Part shown: piece by piece, positions 16,928-29,592 of the stretch
Numbering within the stretch: position 1 is the stretch's first letter
Layout: every line of letters starts with the position of its first letter
NCBI GenBank assembly: GCA_963814975.1
Contig: CAWFFB010000018.1
Coordinates: forward strand, 62,001-126,000
DNA: 64,000 nucleotides
Reading direction: 5' to 3'
DNA from: CAVUXJ01 sp963814975
GTDB taxonomy: Bacteria; Acidobacteriota; Vicinamibacteria; Vicinamibacterales; CAVVIG01
Program-made: the position numbers and the translations under genes
The notes under the pieces: generated by a model
Told to the model about the DNA's origin: nothing
The model's database searches: none
Seen by the model: only the letters and a program-made list of their open reading frames with translations

Positions 16928-18360
16928 CGGCGGCATGCGGCGGCGTCGCGTGGGGCATCTTCGGCGGCGCGCTGCCGGGCATCTCGCCCTCCATCACGAT
17001 GGCACTGCTCCTGCCGCTGACGTTCGGGCTGGAGCCTGTGACAGCGATCGTCATGCTGGCCTCCACGTACGTGGGCGCGGAGTACGGCGGATCGATCCCG
17101 GCCATTCTGATCCGCACGCCGGGCACCAACGCCGCCGCCGCTACTGTAGTCGACGGTTACGCCATGAAGGAGCAGGGGAAGGCGGGCGAAGCGCTCGGCA
17201 TCTCGCTGTACTCCGGGTTTGTGGGCGGCCTGTTCGGGCTGCTCGTGGTCTTCCTTCTGGTCGAGCCGCTGTCGACCGTCGCGCTCGCGTTCACGCCGCC
17301 CGCGTATTTCGCCCTCGGAATGCTTGGGTTGAGCGTCATCGTGTCGCTCTCGCGCGAGTCGCTCGTCAAGGGGCTGATGGCGGCCGCGATCGGTCTGATG
17401 ATCTCGACGATTGGAACAGATCCGGTTACCGGTTTGAACCGCTTTACGTTCGACAGCCCGGAGCTGCTGTCGGGCATTCCGCCGATCCTCGTGATGGTTG
17501 GCGTCTACGCGATCGGGGAGCTGCTGGCCCAGAGCGGCGAGCCCGGATGGCACCAGGCACCCAAAGAGCGCGCGCGTATCCATTTTCCCAGTCCCGCGAT
17601 GTGGAAACGCCTGGCGCGGCCGCAGGCGATCGGGTCCGTGATCGGAGCGTTCGAGGGGATGGTGCCGGGCGGAGGCGGCGCCATCTCGTCGTTCCTCGCA
17701 TATAACGAGGCGCGCCGATGGTCGCGCCATCCGGAGGAGTTTGGACACGGCTCTCCGGAAGGGGTGGCCGCGCCCGAGGCTGCCAACAACACCGTCGCCT
17801 GCACGGTTCTCGTGCCGCTGCTCAGCCTTGGCATCCCCAGCTCGAACTCGTCGGCCGTGCTGCTGGGCGGCTTCCTCATGCACGGGCTGATTCCCGGACC
17901 CATGCTGTTCGTCGAAAACCCGGAAGTGGTGAAGGGACTCTACCTCGGGCTGCTCGCTGCCAACATCGCCATGGTCATCGTCGGCTACATTGTGATGACC
18001 CCATGCCTGTGGCTCGTGAGCCGGCCGCGGCCGTACCTGATGGCTTTCATCTACGCGCTCGTGGTGTCGGGTGTCTACGCGATTGAGACAAGCCTCTTTC
18101 ACGTAGGCGTCGCGCTGGTGTTCGGCGTCGTCGGTTACGCGATGCGCTACTTCAAGGTGCCCGTGCTCCCGATGGTGCTCGGTGTCATCCTCGGATTCCT
18201 CGTGGAATCGAATTACCGTCGGGCGCTGGTCCTCTCCGACGGCGATCACATGACGTTCATTCAGGACCCCATTGCAGCGGGACTTCTGGTGCTCGCCGCC
18301 ATCTTCCTTACTGGATCGCTGATTCGGCATGTCCGAGAGCACAGGCCAGCCGGTCGCTGA
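16915..18360 (+). CDS. tctA: TctA-family large membrane subunit
   Basis: About 481 residues and roughly 11-12 membrane spans, the large subunit of a TTT carrier. The signatures are GGALPGISPSITMALLLPLTFGLEP near the start, YVGAEYGGSIPAILIRTPGTNAA, and the second half-repeat GMVPGGGGAISSFLAYNEARRWS with PEAANNTVACTVLVPLLSLGIPSS. The GTG at 16915 is chosen because it gives the normal TctA N-terminus. A longer frame from 16699 would run across tctB. The end overlaps the next gene by 32 bases. Confidence 0.92.
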   Translation: MDLVAAACGGVAWGIFGGALPGISPSITMALLLPLTFGLEPVTAIVMLASTYVGAEYGGSIPAILIRTPGTNAAAATVVDGYAMKEQGKAGEALGISLYSGFVGGLFGLLVVFLLVEPLSTVALAFTPPAYFALGMLGLSVIVSLSRESLVKGLMAAAIGLMISTIGTDPVTGLNRFTFDSPELLSGIPPILVMVGVYAIGELLAQSGEPGWHQAPKERARIHFPSPAMWKRLARPQAIGSVIGAFEGMVPGGGGAISSFLAYNEARRWSRHPEEFGHGSPEGVAAPEAANNTVACTVLVPLLSLGIPSSNSSAVLLGGFLMHGLIPGPMLFVENPEVVKGLYLGLLAANIAMVIVGYIVMTPCLWLVSRPRPYLMAFIYALVVSGVYAIETSLFHVGVALVFGVVGYAMRYFKVPVLPMVLGVILGFLVESNYRRALVLSDGDHMTFIQDPIAAGLLVLAAIFLTGSLIRHVREHRPAGR

Positions 18361-19720
18361 AACGCTCGCCGCGTGGCTGGCGGCGATGCGCTCGGAAGAC
18401 GTGCCGTCCGGCATGGTGGAGACGGCGCGCAAGCTGTTCGTGGATGTCGCCGGCTTGTGCATAGCCGCGCGACACGAACAATACGTCGCCGCGACGCTCG
18501 CGGCGGTTGACCAGGCGCCGGCGCGGAGCGCAGGCGCGTGTACGGCAATCGGGCACGCGGGCGCCTTCGATGCGTTCGGAGCCGCGCTGGTCAACGGCAC
18601 CGCGGCGCACGGAGAGGATTACGACGACACCTTCGAGGGCGGCCCGGTGCACTCTGGGGCGGTGATCGTTCCCGCGGTTCTTGCCGCCTGCGAGCGCGAG
18701 GGGCTCGCAGGCGATAGGCTCCTCGTCGGGGTGGCGGCCGGTGTCGAGTTGCTGTGCCGTCTCAGCCTGGTAGCGCCCATGGGCGCGCACAAGGCGGGCT
18801 TCCATCCGACCGCCGTCTATGGCGCGCTCGCCGCGGCTGCCGGCGTCTCGGCCGCGCTTCGCATGTCGTCGTCGGCCACTGCGTCGGCAATCGGGATCGC
18901 CGGCAGCATGGCGTCGGGCATCATCGAGTATCTCGCCGAAGGAACGTGGACCAAGCGCATGCACGCGGGCTGGGCGGCGCAATCGGGCCTGCGCGCCTCG
19001 ATGATGGCGCGCGGCGGCTTTCTTGGACCGCGTACGGTGCTCGACGGCGTGAACGGAGTTTATCGCGCGTTCGCGCCTTCCGTGCCCGCAAGCTTCGCAC
19101 CGCTCGTCGAGGGGCTTGGAAGACGATGGGTGGCGGAGAACGTGGCGTTCAAGCCCTACGCGTGCGGTACGATGACCCAGCCGTTCATCGACTGCGCGGT
19201 CAGGTTGGCGGAGGACGGCGTTCGCGCGGAAGCCATTACGGACATCACGTGCGAAGTTGGAGAAGGCACGGTGCACCGGCTCTGGGAACCGCTCCCGGCG
19301 AAGCACCGGCCGCCGACGTCGTACGCTGCCAAGTTCAGCACCCCGTTCTGCATGGCGGTCGGCTTCTTCGACCGGAAGGCGGGGCTCGCGCAGTTCACCG
19401 ACGCTCGCATTCAGGATCCGGCGGTGCTCGCCCTCGCCTCGAAGATCGGATATGTGATCAATCCGCAGGACGAGTACCCTCGGAACTTCACCGGTCACCT
19501 GCGCGCGACGCTGGAGGACGGCAGCCGGCGTGAGTTCCGCCAGCCGCACATGCGCGGCGGCGCGCACGCGCCGCTGTCGGTCGCGGAAGTCGACGCGAAG
19601 TTCCTGGACAACGCGGCACACGGCGGGCTACGGCGCCCTCTCGCAGAGCGGCTCCTCGCGGCCTCGCGGGAGATCTTCGATGCGCCGCGTCTCGAGCCGG
19701 CGGCGGAGTTCCGTTTATGA
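18329..19720 (+). CDS. MmgE/PrpD family protein (second copy)
   Basis: A 463-residue MmgE/PrpD protein, clearly diverged from the copy at 13714. Key regions are KLFVDVAGLCIAAR, NGTAAHGEDYDDTFEGGPVHSG, GAHKAGFHPTAVYGALAAAAG and KPYACGTMTQPFIDCAVRLA. The gene starts inside the end of tctA and its stop overlaps the next gene by 4 bases, so import and conversion are co-expressed. A dehydratase, decarboxylase or epimerase acting on a tricarboxylate-like acid is the plausible role. Confidence 0.92.
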   Translation: MSESTGQPVAETLAAWLAAMRSEDVPSGMVETARKLFVDVAGLCIAARHEQYVAATLAAVDQAPARSAGACTAIGHAGAFDAFGAALVNGTAAHGEDYDDTFEGGPVHSGAVIVPAVLAACEREGLAGDRLLVGVAAGVELLCRLSLVAPMGAHKAGFHPTAVYGALAAAAGVSAALRMSSSATASAIGIAGSMASGIIEYLAEGTWTKRMHAGWAAQSGLRASMMARGGFLGPRTVLDGVNGVYRAFAPSVPASFAPLVEGLGRRWVAENVAFKPYACGTMTQPFIDCAVRLAEDGVRAEAITDITCEVGEGTVHRLWEPLPAKHRPPTSYAAKFSTPFCMAVGFFDRKAGLAQFTDARIQDPAVLALASKIGYVINPQDEYPRNFTGHLRATLEDGSRREFRQPHMRGGAHAPLSVAEVDAKFLDNAAHGGLRRPLAERLLAASREIFDAPRLEPAAEFRL

Positions 19721-20508
19721 CGAGAGTTGAGGATCCGGCAGCCGGGGTCCGCGATGCAGGATCCGGCGTCCACAGGGAGCTGGCGGGACAGGTTGCAATC
19801 GTCACCGGCAGCGCCCGCAATATCGGACGCGCCATTGCGCTCGCCCTCGCCCAGGCAGGCGCGGCGGTCATCGTCAATGCGCGGACGTCCGTGCTGGCTG
19901 CCGAGGAGGTCGCGGAGGAAATCCGCGCCGCGGGTGGCCGAGCGGCTGTGAAGATGGGCGACATTGCCGATCCCGATCAGGTGGCTGCACTCATCGCGTC
20001 TGCCGTCGATTGCTTCGGCCGCCTCGACATCCTGGTGAACAACGCCTCGGTACGCCGAGAAGTGCCGTTCGCCGACCTCGACTACCGTCAATGGCGTGAG
20101 ACGCTGGCGACGACCTTGGATGGGGCATACCTGTGCAGCCACGCGGCGCTGCCGCACCTGATCGCGGTCGGTCAGGGAACCATCGTCAACATCGGCGGCT
20201 TGTCGGCGCACGCGGGGGCGCCACGCCGTGCGCACGTACTTGCGGCGAAAATGGGGCTCGTCGGGCTGACGCGCGCGCTGGCCCACGACCTGGCGCCACA
20301 CAACGTGACGGTGAACTGCGTGGCGCCGGGGCTCATCGACACTGTCCGCAGCGGTGCCGAGCCCGCGCATCACGCACACCACGCTACGCCGCTCGGCCGT
20401 CGAGGGAAACCGGAGGAGGTCGCTGCGCTTGTCCGGTTTCTGTGCGGCCCGGGAGCGCGGTACATCACTGGACAGACTATTCACGCGAATGGCGGCGCCC
20501 TGATGTAA
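19717..20508 (+). CDS. SDR-family protein lacking catalytic Ser and Tyr
   Basis: A 263-residue short-chain dehydrogenase/reductase fold protein. The cofactor motif VTGSARNIGRAIA (TGxxxNIG) and LVNNAS are intact. The catalytic region reads VNIGGLSAHAGAPRRAHVLAAKMG. Aligned with NISS...YxxxK, the usual Ser is Gly and the usual Tyr is Val, while the Lys remains. The C-terminus GQTIHANGGALM is normal. It is the last gene of the tctCBA-prpD operon (4-base overlap). It may bind cofactor and catalyse a non-standard reaction. Confidence 0.88.
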   Translation: MTRVEDPAAGVRDAGSGVHRELAGQVAIVTGSARNIGRAIALALAQAGAAVIVNARTSVLAAEEVAEEIRAAGGRAAVKMGDIADPDQVAALIASAVDCFGRLDILVNNASVRREVPFADLDYRQWRETLATTLDGAYLCSHAALPHLIAVGQGTIVNIGGLSAHAGAPRRAHVLAAKMGLVGLTRALAHDLAPHNVTVNCVAPGLIDTVRSGAEPAHHAHHATPLGRRGKPEEVAALVRFLCGPGARYITGQTIHANGGALM

Positions 20509-21007
20509 TCCAAGCTACGCCAGATGTAATCCGGCAACCCCAATCGGGAGTTCCCAGTCGGGAGACGAGAGTGGATCCCCTGACGGCCGTAGGGAGGGGC
20601 CGAAACGCTATACCCCGGCACGCGGTCCAGGTCCTCGGCTGAGGGTTCTTGATGGAAGGTTCTGTGCAGAGGTGTGCACGATCGAGTGGGCCCGCCCGCG
20701 ACGAACTGTTACACTGCGGGCCATCCAAACGCGGCACTGCGGCAGCATCACCTGTAGGTGATCTTCAGTCAGCAAAATCAACGTGTTCGTTGCCCAGAGC
20801 GAGCACTATAGCCGGGGTTGATTGTCGTTTCCCGCAAGCGGTCGACCACAGCCTCGCGGAGACGAACTGTCGTCCAACCGATCCCCGTTGGGCCACGTAG
20901 GCTAGCGGGAATTGTCGTCGTAGTGTGTCTCGACCAGCCGTCAGCAGCGCACTCCACCTGCAGGGGGATGCGGCGCGATCCGCTGCTCCACAGTGCAAGG
21001 AGGACAG
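20509..21007. other. Intergenic region upstream of the large secreted protein
   Basis: About 500 bases with no supported gene. It contains a small perfect hairpin ATCACCT-GT-AGGTGAT at 20747-20762, which might mark the end of the operon on its left or a site in the leader of the following gene. The strong AAGGAGG at 20998-21004 belongs to the next gene. Confidence 0.45.
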
Positions 21008-24000
21008 TTGAGTCTCCTGCGAGCCAGCGCCATCGCTCATGTCAGGATGGGATTCCTCTTCCTTGTTTTCGCGACGCTCGTCTTGCCGCTGCGCGCTTCG
21101 GTGTGTACTAGGACAAGCGTCGGCCTTACACCCTTGATCGACGGGGCAGGACTCTACCCCACTGGCTCAAACGTGCTGACGGGATCGCGCCTTGCCACCG
21201 GGCAGGCGGCGGGTGACGAGCTTGCCACACGACAGAGGGTCGTGGTGCTGTCGATCGGCATGAGCAATGCCAGCAGCGAGTTTGGTGCGTTCCGCACGCT
21301 GGTTCATGGCGACGCGCACGGAACGGTGCTGCCAGATGCCGACGTGCACCCTCGCGTCAAGGTTGTCAACGCGGCCTTTGGCGGATGCGTCACATCCTGT
21401 TGGGCGCATTCGAACTGCGAGCGTGATTGTTGGGGCGACCTCCAGAACGAACTAACTCGTGCGAAAATCCCGGCCGCTGACGTCGGGGTCGTGTGGCTCA
21501 AAGCGGTCAACTACAGCACCCCAACCGAGGATCGGGTAGCGTGGCGAAATGTCTTGACCGCGGACTTGCGTCTTGTGCTGCAGGAAATTGCGTCGCGCTT
21601 TCCGAACGCGCGTCAGGTCTTTGTATCGAGCCGCATCTACGCGGGTTACGCGACCTCGACGCAGAATCCGGAGCCGCACGCCTACGAGAGCGGATGGGCG
21701 GTGCGTGACCTGATGGCCGACGCCTCGCTGCCGATTTGGTCCGCCTGGGGGCCGTACCTGTGGGCAGACGGCCTGATACCGCGCCGTGACGGTTTGACCT
21801 GGAGTTGTGCGGACTTTGAGACAGATGGAACGCATCCCAGCACGAGTGGAGATCAAAAGGTCGCCAACCAATTGCTTGCGTTTTTCAAACGAGATCCGGC
21901 GACGGCGATGTGGTTCTTGAGATTTCCCATAGCGGTGCACAGCATCTCGCCTACTTCGGGGCCTGCGGCGGGCGGCACTCGCATCGGGATCGCTGGAACC
22001 AATTTCGTCGCCGGCGCGACGGTGACGATCGGCGGCGTTACCGCCACGGAGGTTACCGTGGAGAACGCGTCGCTGATTACCGCAACGACCCCGGCCGGGT
22101 CGGGCAGCGCCGAGGTGGTCGTCACGAACCCGAACGGCAACAATGGTAAGGCGCTTGATGTGTTCCACTTTGGCACCGCCAATCAGCCGCCCGGAGTCAA
22201 TGCAGGCGCGGATATCACGATCATGCTGCCGGCCAGCGCGACGTTGAATGGAACCGTCAGTGACGACGGGCTGCCCAATCCTCCCGGCGCCGTTTCCGTT
22301 GGATGGTCACAGGTCAGCGGTCCCGGGACTGTTGCCTTTGGCGATCCGAGCGACGTGTCCACCAGCGCCAGTGTCCCGGCAGAGGGAACGTACGTCCTGC
22401 GGTTGACCGCGAACGACGGTGAGCTGATCGTCAGCGATACCGTGACGATCACGACGACGGGAACGAACCGCGCGCCGGTTGCCACCGGGCAAACGATCAC
22501 GATGGCGCACGACACGGCGAAGGCGATCCAACTGATGGCCTCCGATCCCGACAGCGACCCCCTGACGTTCACGATCCTCGCGCCGCCGAGCCATGGCGTG
22601 TTGTCCGGGATCAGGCCGGACGTTGTTTACACACCCGAGAGAGACTACAGCGGCGGCGATAGCTTTACGTTCAGCGCCAGTGACGGGACGGTTGATAGCA
22701 ACGTTGCTACCGTCAGCATCGCCGTGGTCAACGAGCCACCGGTAGCCAATGCTCAAGCGGTCACGGCGCCGGAGAATATGCCGACGCCGGTCACATTGAC
22801 CGGCGCGGATCCGGAGAGCGATCCGCTGACGTTTGCGATTGTCACCGGGCCGAGCCACGGCGCACTGACGGGAACTCCGCCGCAAGTGATCTACACGCCC
22901 GTCGCCGACTACAACGGCGCCGATAGTTTCACGTTCGCTGCGGATGACGGTAAGAGCGAAAGCCGCGCGACAGTGAGTATTACGGTTACGCCGCCCAATG
23001 TGAGTCTGACGGTGAGTACCCTCAGGGAGTGGCGCCGGCGTCGTGACGTCCAGTCCTGCTGGCATCGTCTGTCCCAGTACCTGCACGAACTCATTCGCGC
23101 GAGGCACGGTCGTTACGGTCACGGCGACGCCGAACGGCGGCTCGATGTTCAGCGGCTGGGGTGAGGTCTGCACGGGTACCGGCGCCTGTGTGATCGCGAT
23201 GGACGATGCGAAGCAGCTCAGTGCGATGTTCGTGGTGAGCAGTCGCGATCTCATCGAAACGACTATCAGTAGTCCTCCCGGCCTGGCCGCCCCGGGTGGG
23301 TCTTTCGCGGTCAGCGACACGGTCCGGAACCAGGGAGCAGTCACGGCGGGGACGTCCACGACGCGGTTCTATTTCTCGCCGGACGCCGTGAAAAGCCCGG
23401 GCGATATCCTGCTCTCCGGTAGTCGCACAGTCGCTTCCCTCACCGCCGGTCTCGACTCGAGCGGTGCGACGACCGTAGTCATTCCCACCACGACTGCGCT
23501 CGGGAGCTACTTCCTCCTCGCGTGCGCCGATGACAAGGGTGTGGTGGTGGAGATAAACGAAACAAATAATTGCGGTGCAGCCAGCACGACCGTCCAGGTG
23601 ACCCGACCCGATCTCGTGGAAACGGCGATTACCAATCCGCCGACGATGCTGGTTCCTGGTAGCAGATTCACTCTAACCGATACCGTGCAGAACCAGGGCT
23701 TGATAGTCTCCGCTGCGTCAACGGTTCGCTATTACTTGTCTCGCGACAATACCATCAGTGGAGACGACGTGAGGTTTGGGGACACGCGGACGGTCACCAC
23801 GGTGGCTGCTTCAGCGACGGCCACAGGCAGCCGGACAGTCACGGTGCCGAATTCGATACCGCTGGGGACATACTACTTAATCGGTTGCGCTGATGATACG
23901 CGAGTGGTCATCGAGACAGTGGAGAGCAACAATTGTCTTGCCAGTAACAGTCTCGTCCTCGTGGGCTGGCCGGACCTGATCACCACGAGTGTTGGCAACC

Positions 24001-24698
24001 AGCCTGCCCGAATCGCCCCCGGGGCCGCATTCATGGTGACCGATACAACCGGCAATCAAGGGCAGATCACGGCCGCCCCCTCCGTGACGCGGTACTATCT
24101 TTCGACGAATTCTGCCAGGGACGCGGGGGATGTGCTGTTGGGCGGCACTCGATCAATCCTGTCGCTGGAAGCAGGAACGGACTCCACTGGCACCAGAAGT
24201 GTGACGGTCCCGGCAACGGCGCCGCCAGGCATATATTTCGTGCTCGCATGCGCCGACGATTCCATCAAAGTGAGCGAGAACGATGAGACGAATAACTGTG
24301 CCGCGTCACCAATGACTACGCAAGTAGGGTTGCCCGATCTCATCGAGATCGCTCTCAATGACCCTCCGCCAAGCGCAACCGTTGGCAGCACCATCGCCGT
24401 CACCGATACCGTGCAAAATCAGGGCGTGACCGACGCTGGTTCGTCGACCACGCGGTTCTACCTCTCCGTGGATCTCGTGAAGGATAGCAGCGACGTGCTG
24501 CTCACACCGACTCGACCCATTGGCGTTCTCGGTCACGGGCTCGTCTCGACGGGCACGAAATCCGTCAAGATCCCATCGACCGCCTCGGCCGGAGTGTACT
24601 ATCTCCTGGCTTGTGCCGACGATCTGCAGCAACGAATCGAAGCTGACGAGACCAACAACTGTCGGGGCTCGATAACGACGATCATCATCAAGCCGTGA
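21008..24698 (+). pseudogene. Giant secreted SGNH/TIG/Ig-like/CARDB protein, one frameshift
   Basis: Reading through one frameshift gives an exported protein of about 1,230 residues. AAGGAGG sits 3 bases before a TTG at 21008, chosen as the start. The order is signal peptide; SGNH-hydrolase-like domain (VVVLSIGMSNASS, DGTHPSTSGDQK); IPT/TIG domain (ISPTSGPAAGGTRI); PKD-like domain; two tandem Ig-like repeats (DPDSDPLTF and DPESDPLTF); an InlB B-repeat-like unit; and four CARDB repeats of about 115 residues, each ending ETNNC or similar. The break near 23018 is explained by one extra C in ACCCTCAGG. Each CARDB unit has a Cys pair. The role is probably cell-surface glycan or adhesion. Confidence 0.8.
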
Positions 24699-25445
24699 TT
24701 GTCGCCGCGGCGAGATGACGGATTCTCGCTTTGTGGCGCATTAACCGCTGTCGGCCCGTCAGCCTCGTCCTCGCTCCAGCAACCATTTTCGATCGCGCCC
24801 GTGCTCCTTCCTGCGAATCTGATTGATCCAGTCGCGTTAGTGTGAATATTCAATAGACGGTTGCATAGACTCGAGCCGTGGCTTCAGCGCAGCTGGTAGT
24901 CGCTTTACGCCTTTACACGGGCGAGCACGAGCTAGGTTGGACAAGCGACTGCGTTGATTTGCACGAACCTCCTTCGTGTCACTTCGGACGTGAAACGTCC
25001 CTGAGCCCAGAGTGATCTCGACGCCAACGATCTTTCGAAATAGTGTCTCGTCCCTGCGATTCGTTACATACCGCCCACACGCGGCAGATCGCAAGACCTG
25101 AAGCGCGGACACTCGGAAAACGCCTCTTCAGGTCGGGCTGGCAGACCGCATGCGGCCAGTCACCGAGCGGGAGGGGTCTCACGTGGCGCCAGTGTTCAGT
25201 GAAGCCACGAGCGAGCGACGAAGATGCGCCTCGCCGCAAAGATCACCAAGGTTGAGACATTCTTCCTTGCCGATCGGACGAACCGCTCGTCGTAGGCGTT
25301 GCAGGTGGGCGCCGCGTAGGGTGTCTGGCTTCCACGAATGCGGGCGGTCGCCACAACTCGATGTCAGCTGCGAGGGGACGGCGGATCCGGACCGGCGAGA
25401 CCCGCTCGGGCGAAAGTGAGTCGTGTCCTGAGATTGTTTGGCAGA
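24699..25445. other. Long intergenic region, nothing convincing
   Basis: About 750 bases. Open frames on both strands have shadow-like composition. TCGCCGCGGCGA just past the preceding stop is self-complementary and could help end transcription. Confidence 0.4.
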
Positions 25446-26459
25446 ATGGAGTCCATGGTGGACGCCCGCGAGCCCGCCGCTCGGTACATGCGGCTTGTCG
25501 ATGGCTTTGTGACCACGCAACTCCTTTACGTTGCTGCCTCCCTCGACGTGGGCGGTCGCCTGGCCGGAGGCCCGATGAGCGGACCGGACCTCGCCGCCTC
25601 GCTCGGCGTCGATCGTGCCGCGCTGACCCGGGTGCTCCGCGGCCTCGTGGCGGAAGGGGTGCTGGACGAGGACGAGCAGGGCCGTTTCGCGCTGACGCCG
25701 CTCGGCGGCTGCCTCAGCTCCTTGCGGGGCGCCACGATCGCCCGGGGCGCGCTGTACTACGACGCCGCGGCGGGGCTGCTGGAGACAGTGCGGAACGGCG
25801 GCACCCCGTTCGAGCACGTCCACGGCGCCAGCTTCTTCGAGCACCTCCGGCGCCACCCCGACCAGTACGACGTGTTCCAGGGGTCCATGGCCGGACGGGC
25901 GGAGCAGGAGGCTCGCGACGTGGCGGCCGCCTACGACTTCACCGGCCTGCGCCGGCTGGTGGACGTCGGTGGTGGTCCGGCGGTACTGCTCGCCGAGATC
26001 CTCCGCGCCGTCCCCGAACTCGCCGGGGTATTGATGGACCACAAGGCCGTCGTGCCGCGGGCGCGGGAACACCTCGACCGCAGCGGCGTTGGCGACCGCG
26101 CGGAGTGCGTGCCGGGTGACTTCTTCGAGACGGTCCCTGCGGGCGGCGACGCCTACCTTCTCTCGCGGGTGCTCCACGACTGGGACGACAGCGACGCCGG
26201 ACGGATTCTGGCCACCTGCCGCTCGGCGATGGAGCCCGGAGTCCGGCTGCTCGTGGTCGAGGCCATCCTTCCTGAACGGGCCAGTGACGCGCCGGCGGTG
26301 ATCAGGATGGACCTCCACATGCTGATCCTGCTCGGCGCCCGAGAGCGAACCGAGGCCGAGTTCCGGAACCTCCTCGGCGCCGCCGGTTTCACGGTCCAGC
26401 GGGTCGTGCGAACGGGTTCGCCCGTCGGGCTGGGCATCATCGAGGCCGTCGCCGGGTAG
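25446..26459 (+). CDS. SAM-dependent O-methyltransferase (COMT-like)
   Basis: About 337 residues with the two-part layout of the plant-COMT/hydroxyindole O-methyltransferase family. An N-terminal winged-helix dimerisation domain (LAASLGVDRAALTRVLRGLVAEGVLDED) is followed by a Rossmann methyltransferase domain. The SAM site is LVDVGGGPAVLLAEIL, the acidic loop is CVPGDFFETVPAGGDAYLLSRVLHDWDD, and HDWDD carries the likely catalytic His. Typical substrates are phenols, polyketides or demethyl-quinones. No biosynthetic cluster adjoins it. The start at MESMVDAREP is uncertain by a few codons. Confidence 0.9.
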   Translation: MESMVDAREPAARYMRLVDGFVTTQLLYVAASLDVGGRLAGGPMSGPDLAASLGVDRAALTRVLRGLVAEGVLDEDEQGRFALTPLGGCLSSLRGATIARGALYYDAAAGLLETVRNGGTPFEHVHGASFFEHLRRHPDQYDVFQGSMAGRAEQEARDVAAAYDFTGLRRLVDVGGGPAVLLAEILRAVPELAGVLMDHKAVVPRAREHLDRSGVGDRAECVPGDFFETVPAGGDAYLLSRVLHDWDDSDAGRILATCRSAMEPGVRLLVVEAILPERASDAPAVIRMDLHMLILLGARERTEAEFRNLLGAAGFTVQRVVRTGSPVGLGIIEAVAG

Positions 26460-26602
26460 ACGGCGGCGACACGGACCGCGTCGAGGAGGCGTCACTCCCG
26501 GCGGCCCCGCGGCGACTCGTGAAGCTCATCACGCCACCCCGTCATCGGGCAAATCGAGGCGCCCGTTCGGCGGAGCATCGTCGGGCGCCCGCGGGCCATC
26601 GC

Positions 26603-26639
26603 TTGACTCTTCGGGATCGAACCAATATTTGATTGGTTC
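26603..26639 (+). promoter_or_regulatory. Promoter and palindromic operator of furA-katG
   Basis: TTGACT (26603-26608) and TATTTG (26626-26631) are separated by 17 bases, a plausible -35/-10 pair. A perfect inverted repeat GAACCAAT-ATTTG-ATTGGTTC (26619-26639) covers the -10 box, 30 bases before the fur-family start codon. This is the geometry expected for autorepression by the encoded Fur-type regulator. Confidence 0.7.
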
Positions 26640-26668
26640 CAAGATTTGATCTAGGCTATTTTCGTCAA

Positions 26669-27202
26669 ATGGCGACTGGTTCGGCAGCGCTTCTTCGTGA
26701 ACGGGGCATCCAGGTGACGGCCCAGCGGCTGGCGGTACTGCGGGCGGTCGCAGGTCAGCCTCACATGACGGCCGACGCCGTGGCCGAGGTTGTCAGGACC
26801 GGGATCGGTGCCATCTCGCTCCAATCGGTGTACGACGCCCTGGCCCTTCTGGTCTCCGAGGGCCTCATCCGGCGCATTCAGCCCTCTGGATCGCCGGCTC
26901 GCTTCGAAGATCGCGTCGGCGACAATCATCACCACCTGATCTGTCGAACCTGCGGCCGCGTGGTCGACGTCGATTGCGCGGTCGGCGCCGCGCCGTGTCT
27001 CACGCCGATCGACGATCGGGGCTACGAGATCGACGAGGCCGAAGTCGCCTATTGGGGGCGCTGTCCGGACTGTCTCGAACAGTCCCGCGCGGCATCGCCC
27101 GGCGACCGTCGAATGGGCGCACGCGCCAGTCAGCGACGGACCCCACGCGCGAGGCCCCCGACCAACCCACCCACGGACGGCAAGAGCGATTCCGCGAAGT
27201 AA
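26669..27202 (+). CDS. furA: Fur-family regulator (FurA/PerR-like)
   Basis: About 177 residues. The N-terminal winged helix reads VTAQRLAVLRAVAGQPHMTADAV and ISLQSVYDALALLVSEGLIRRI. The dimerisation domain has the regulatory-site group NHHHLICRTCGRVVDVDC and a second Cys pair CPDC, so a structural zinc site (CxxC ... CxxC) is present. A charged, Pro-rich tail of about 35 residues is extra. It lies immediately upstream of katG, as FurA does in actinobacteria, so peroxide sensing and repression of katG are the likely role. The start is set at MATGSAALL. The operator palindrome lies just upstream. Confidence 0.9.
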   Translation: MATGSAALLRERGIQVTAQRLAVLRAVAGQPHMTADAVAEVVRTGIGAISLQSVYDALALLVSEGLIRRIQPSGSPARFEDRVGDNHHHLICRTCGRVVDVDCAVGAAPCLTPIDDRGYEIDEAEVAYWGRCPDCLEQSRAASPGDRRMGARASQRRTPRARPPTNPPTDGKSDSAK

Positions 27203-27243
27203 CAACCGGCCTAGCACGCCGGTCTAGTAGAGGCTAACGTCAC

Positions 27244-29426
<2,183 letters not shown>

Positions 29427-29491
29427 CCCCGGCGGTCGAGCCGGACGGGATGACGCCTCTCCGGCGGACGATGGTCATCACCGCAAGGGCG

Positions 29492-29539
29492 GCCGGCCGC
29501 GCGAATCAGGCCACGGCGCCTGATTCGCCGCGGGCCGGC
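29492..29539. terminator. Long hairpin between convergent katG and DUF885 genes
   Basis: An imperfect stem of about 20 bp (GCCGGCCGCGCGAATCAGGC against GCCTGATTCGCCGCGGGCCGGC) with a 6-nt loop sits between the two converging genes. It could terminate transcription from both sides. No U-tract is seen. Confidence 0.6.
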
Positions 29540-29592
29540 ACCGCACCGAGCGGCGGAAGGGGGAGTCGTGGCCGAACCCTGGTGACGCGCGG

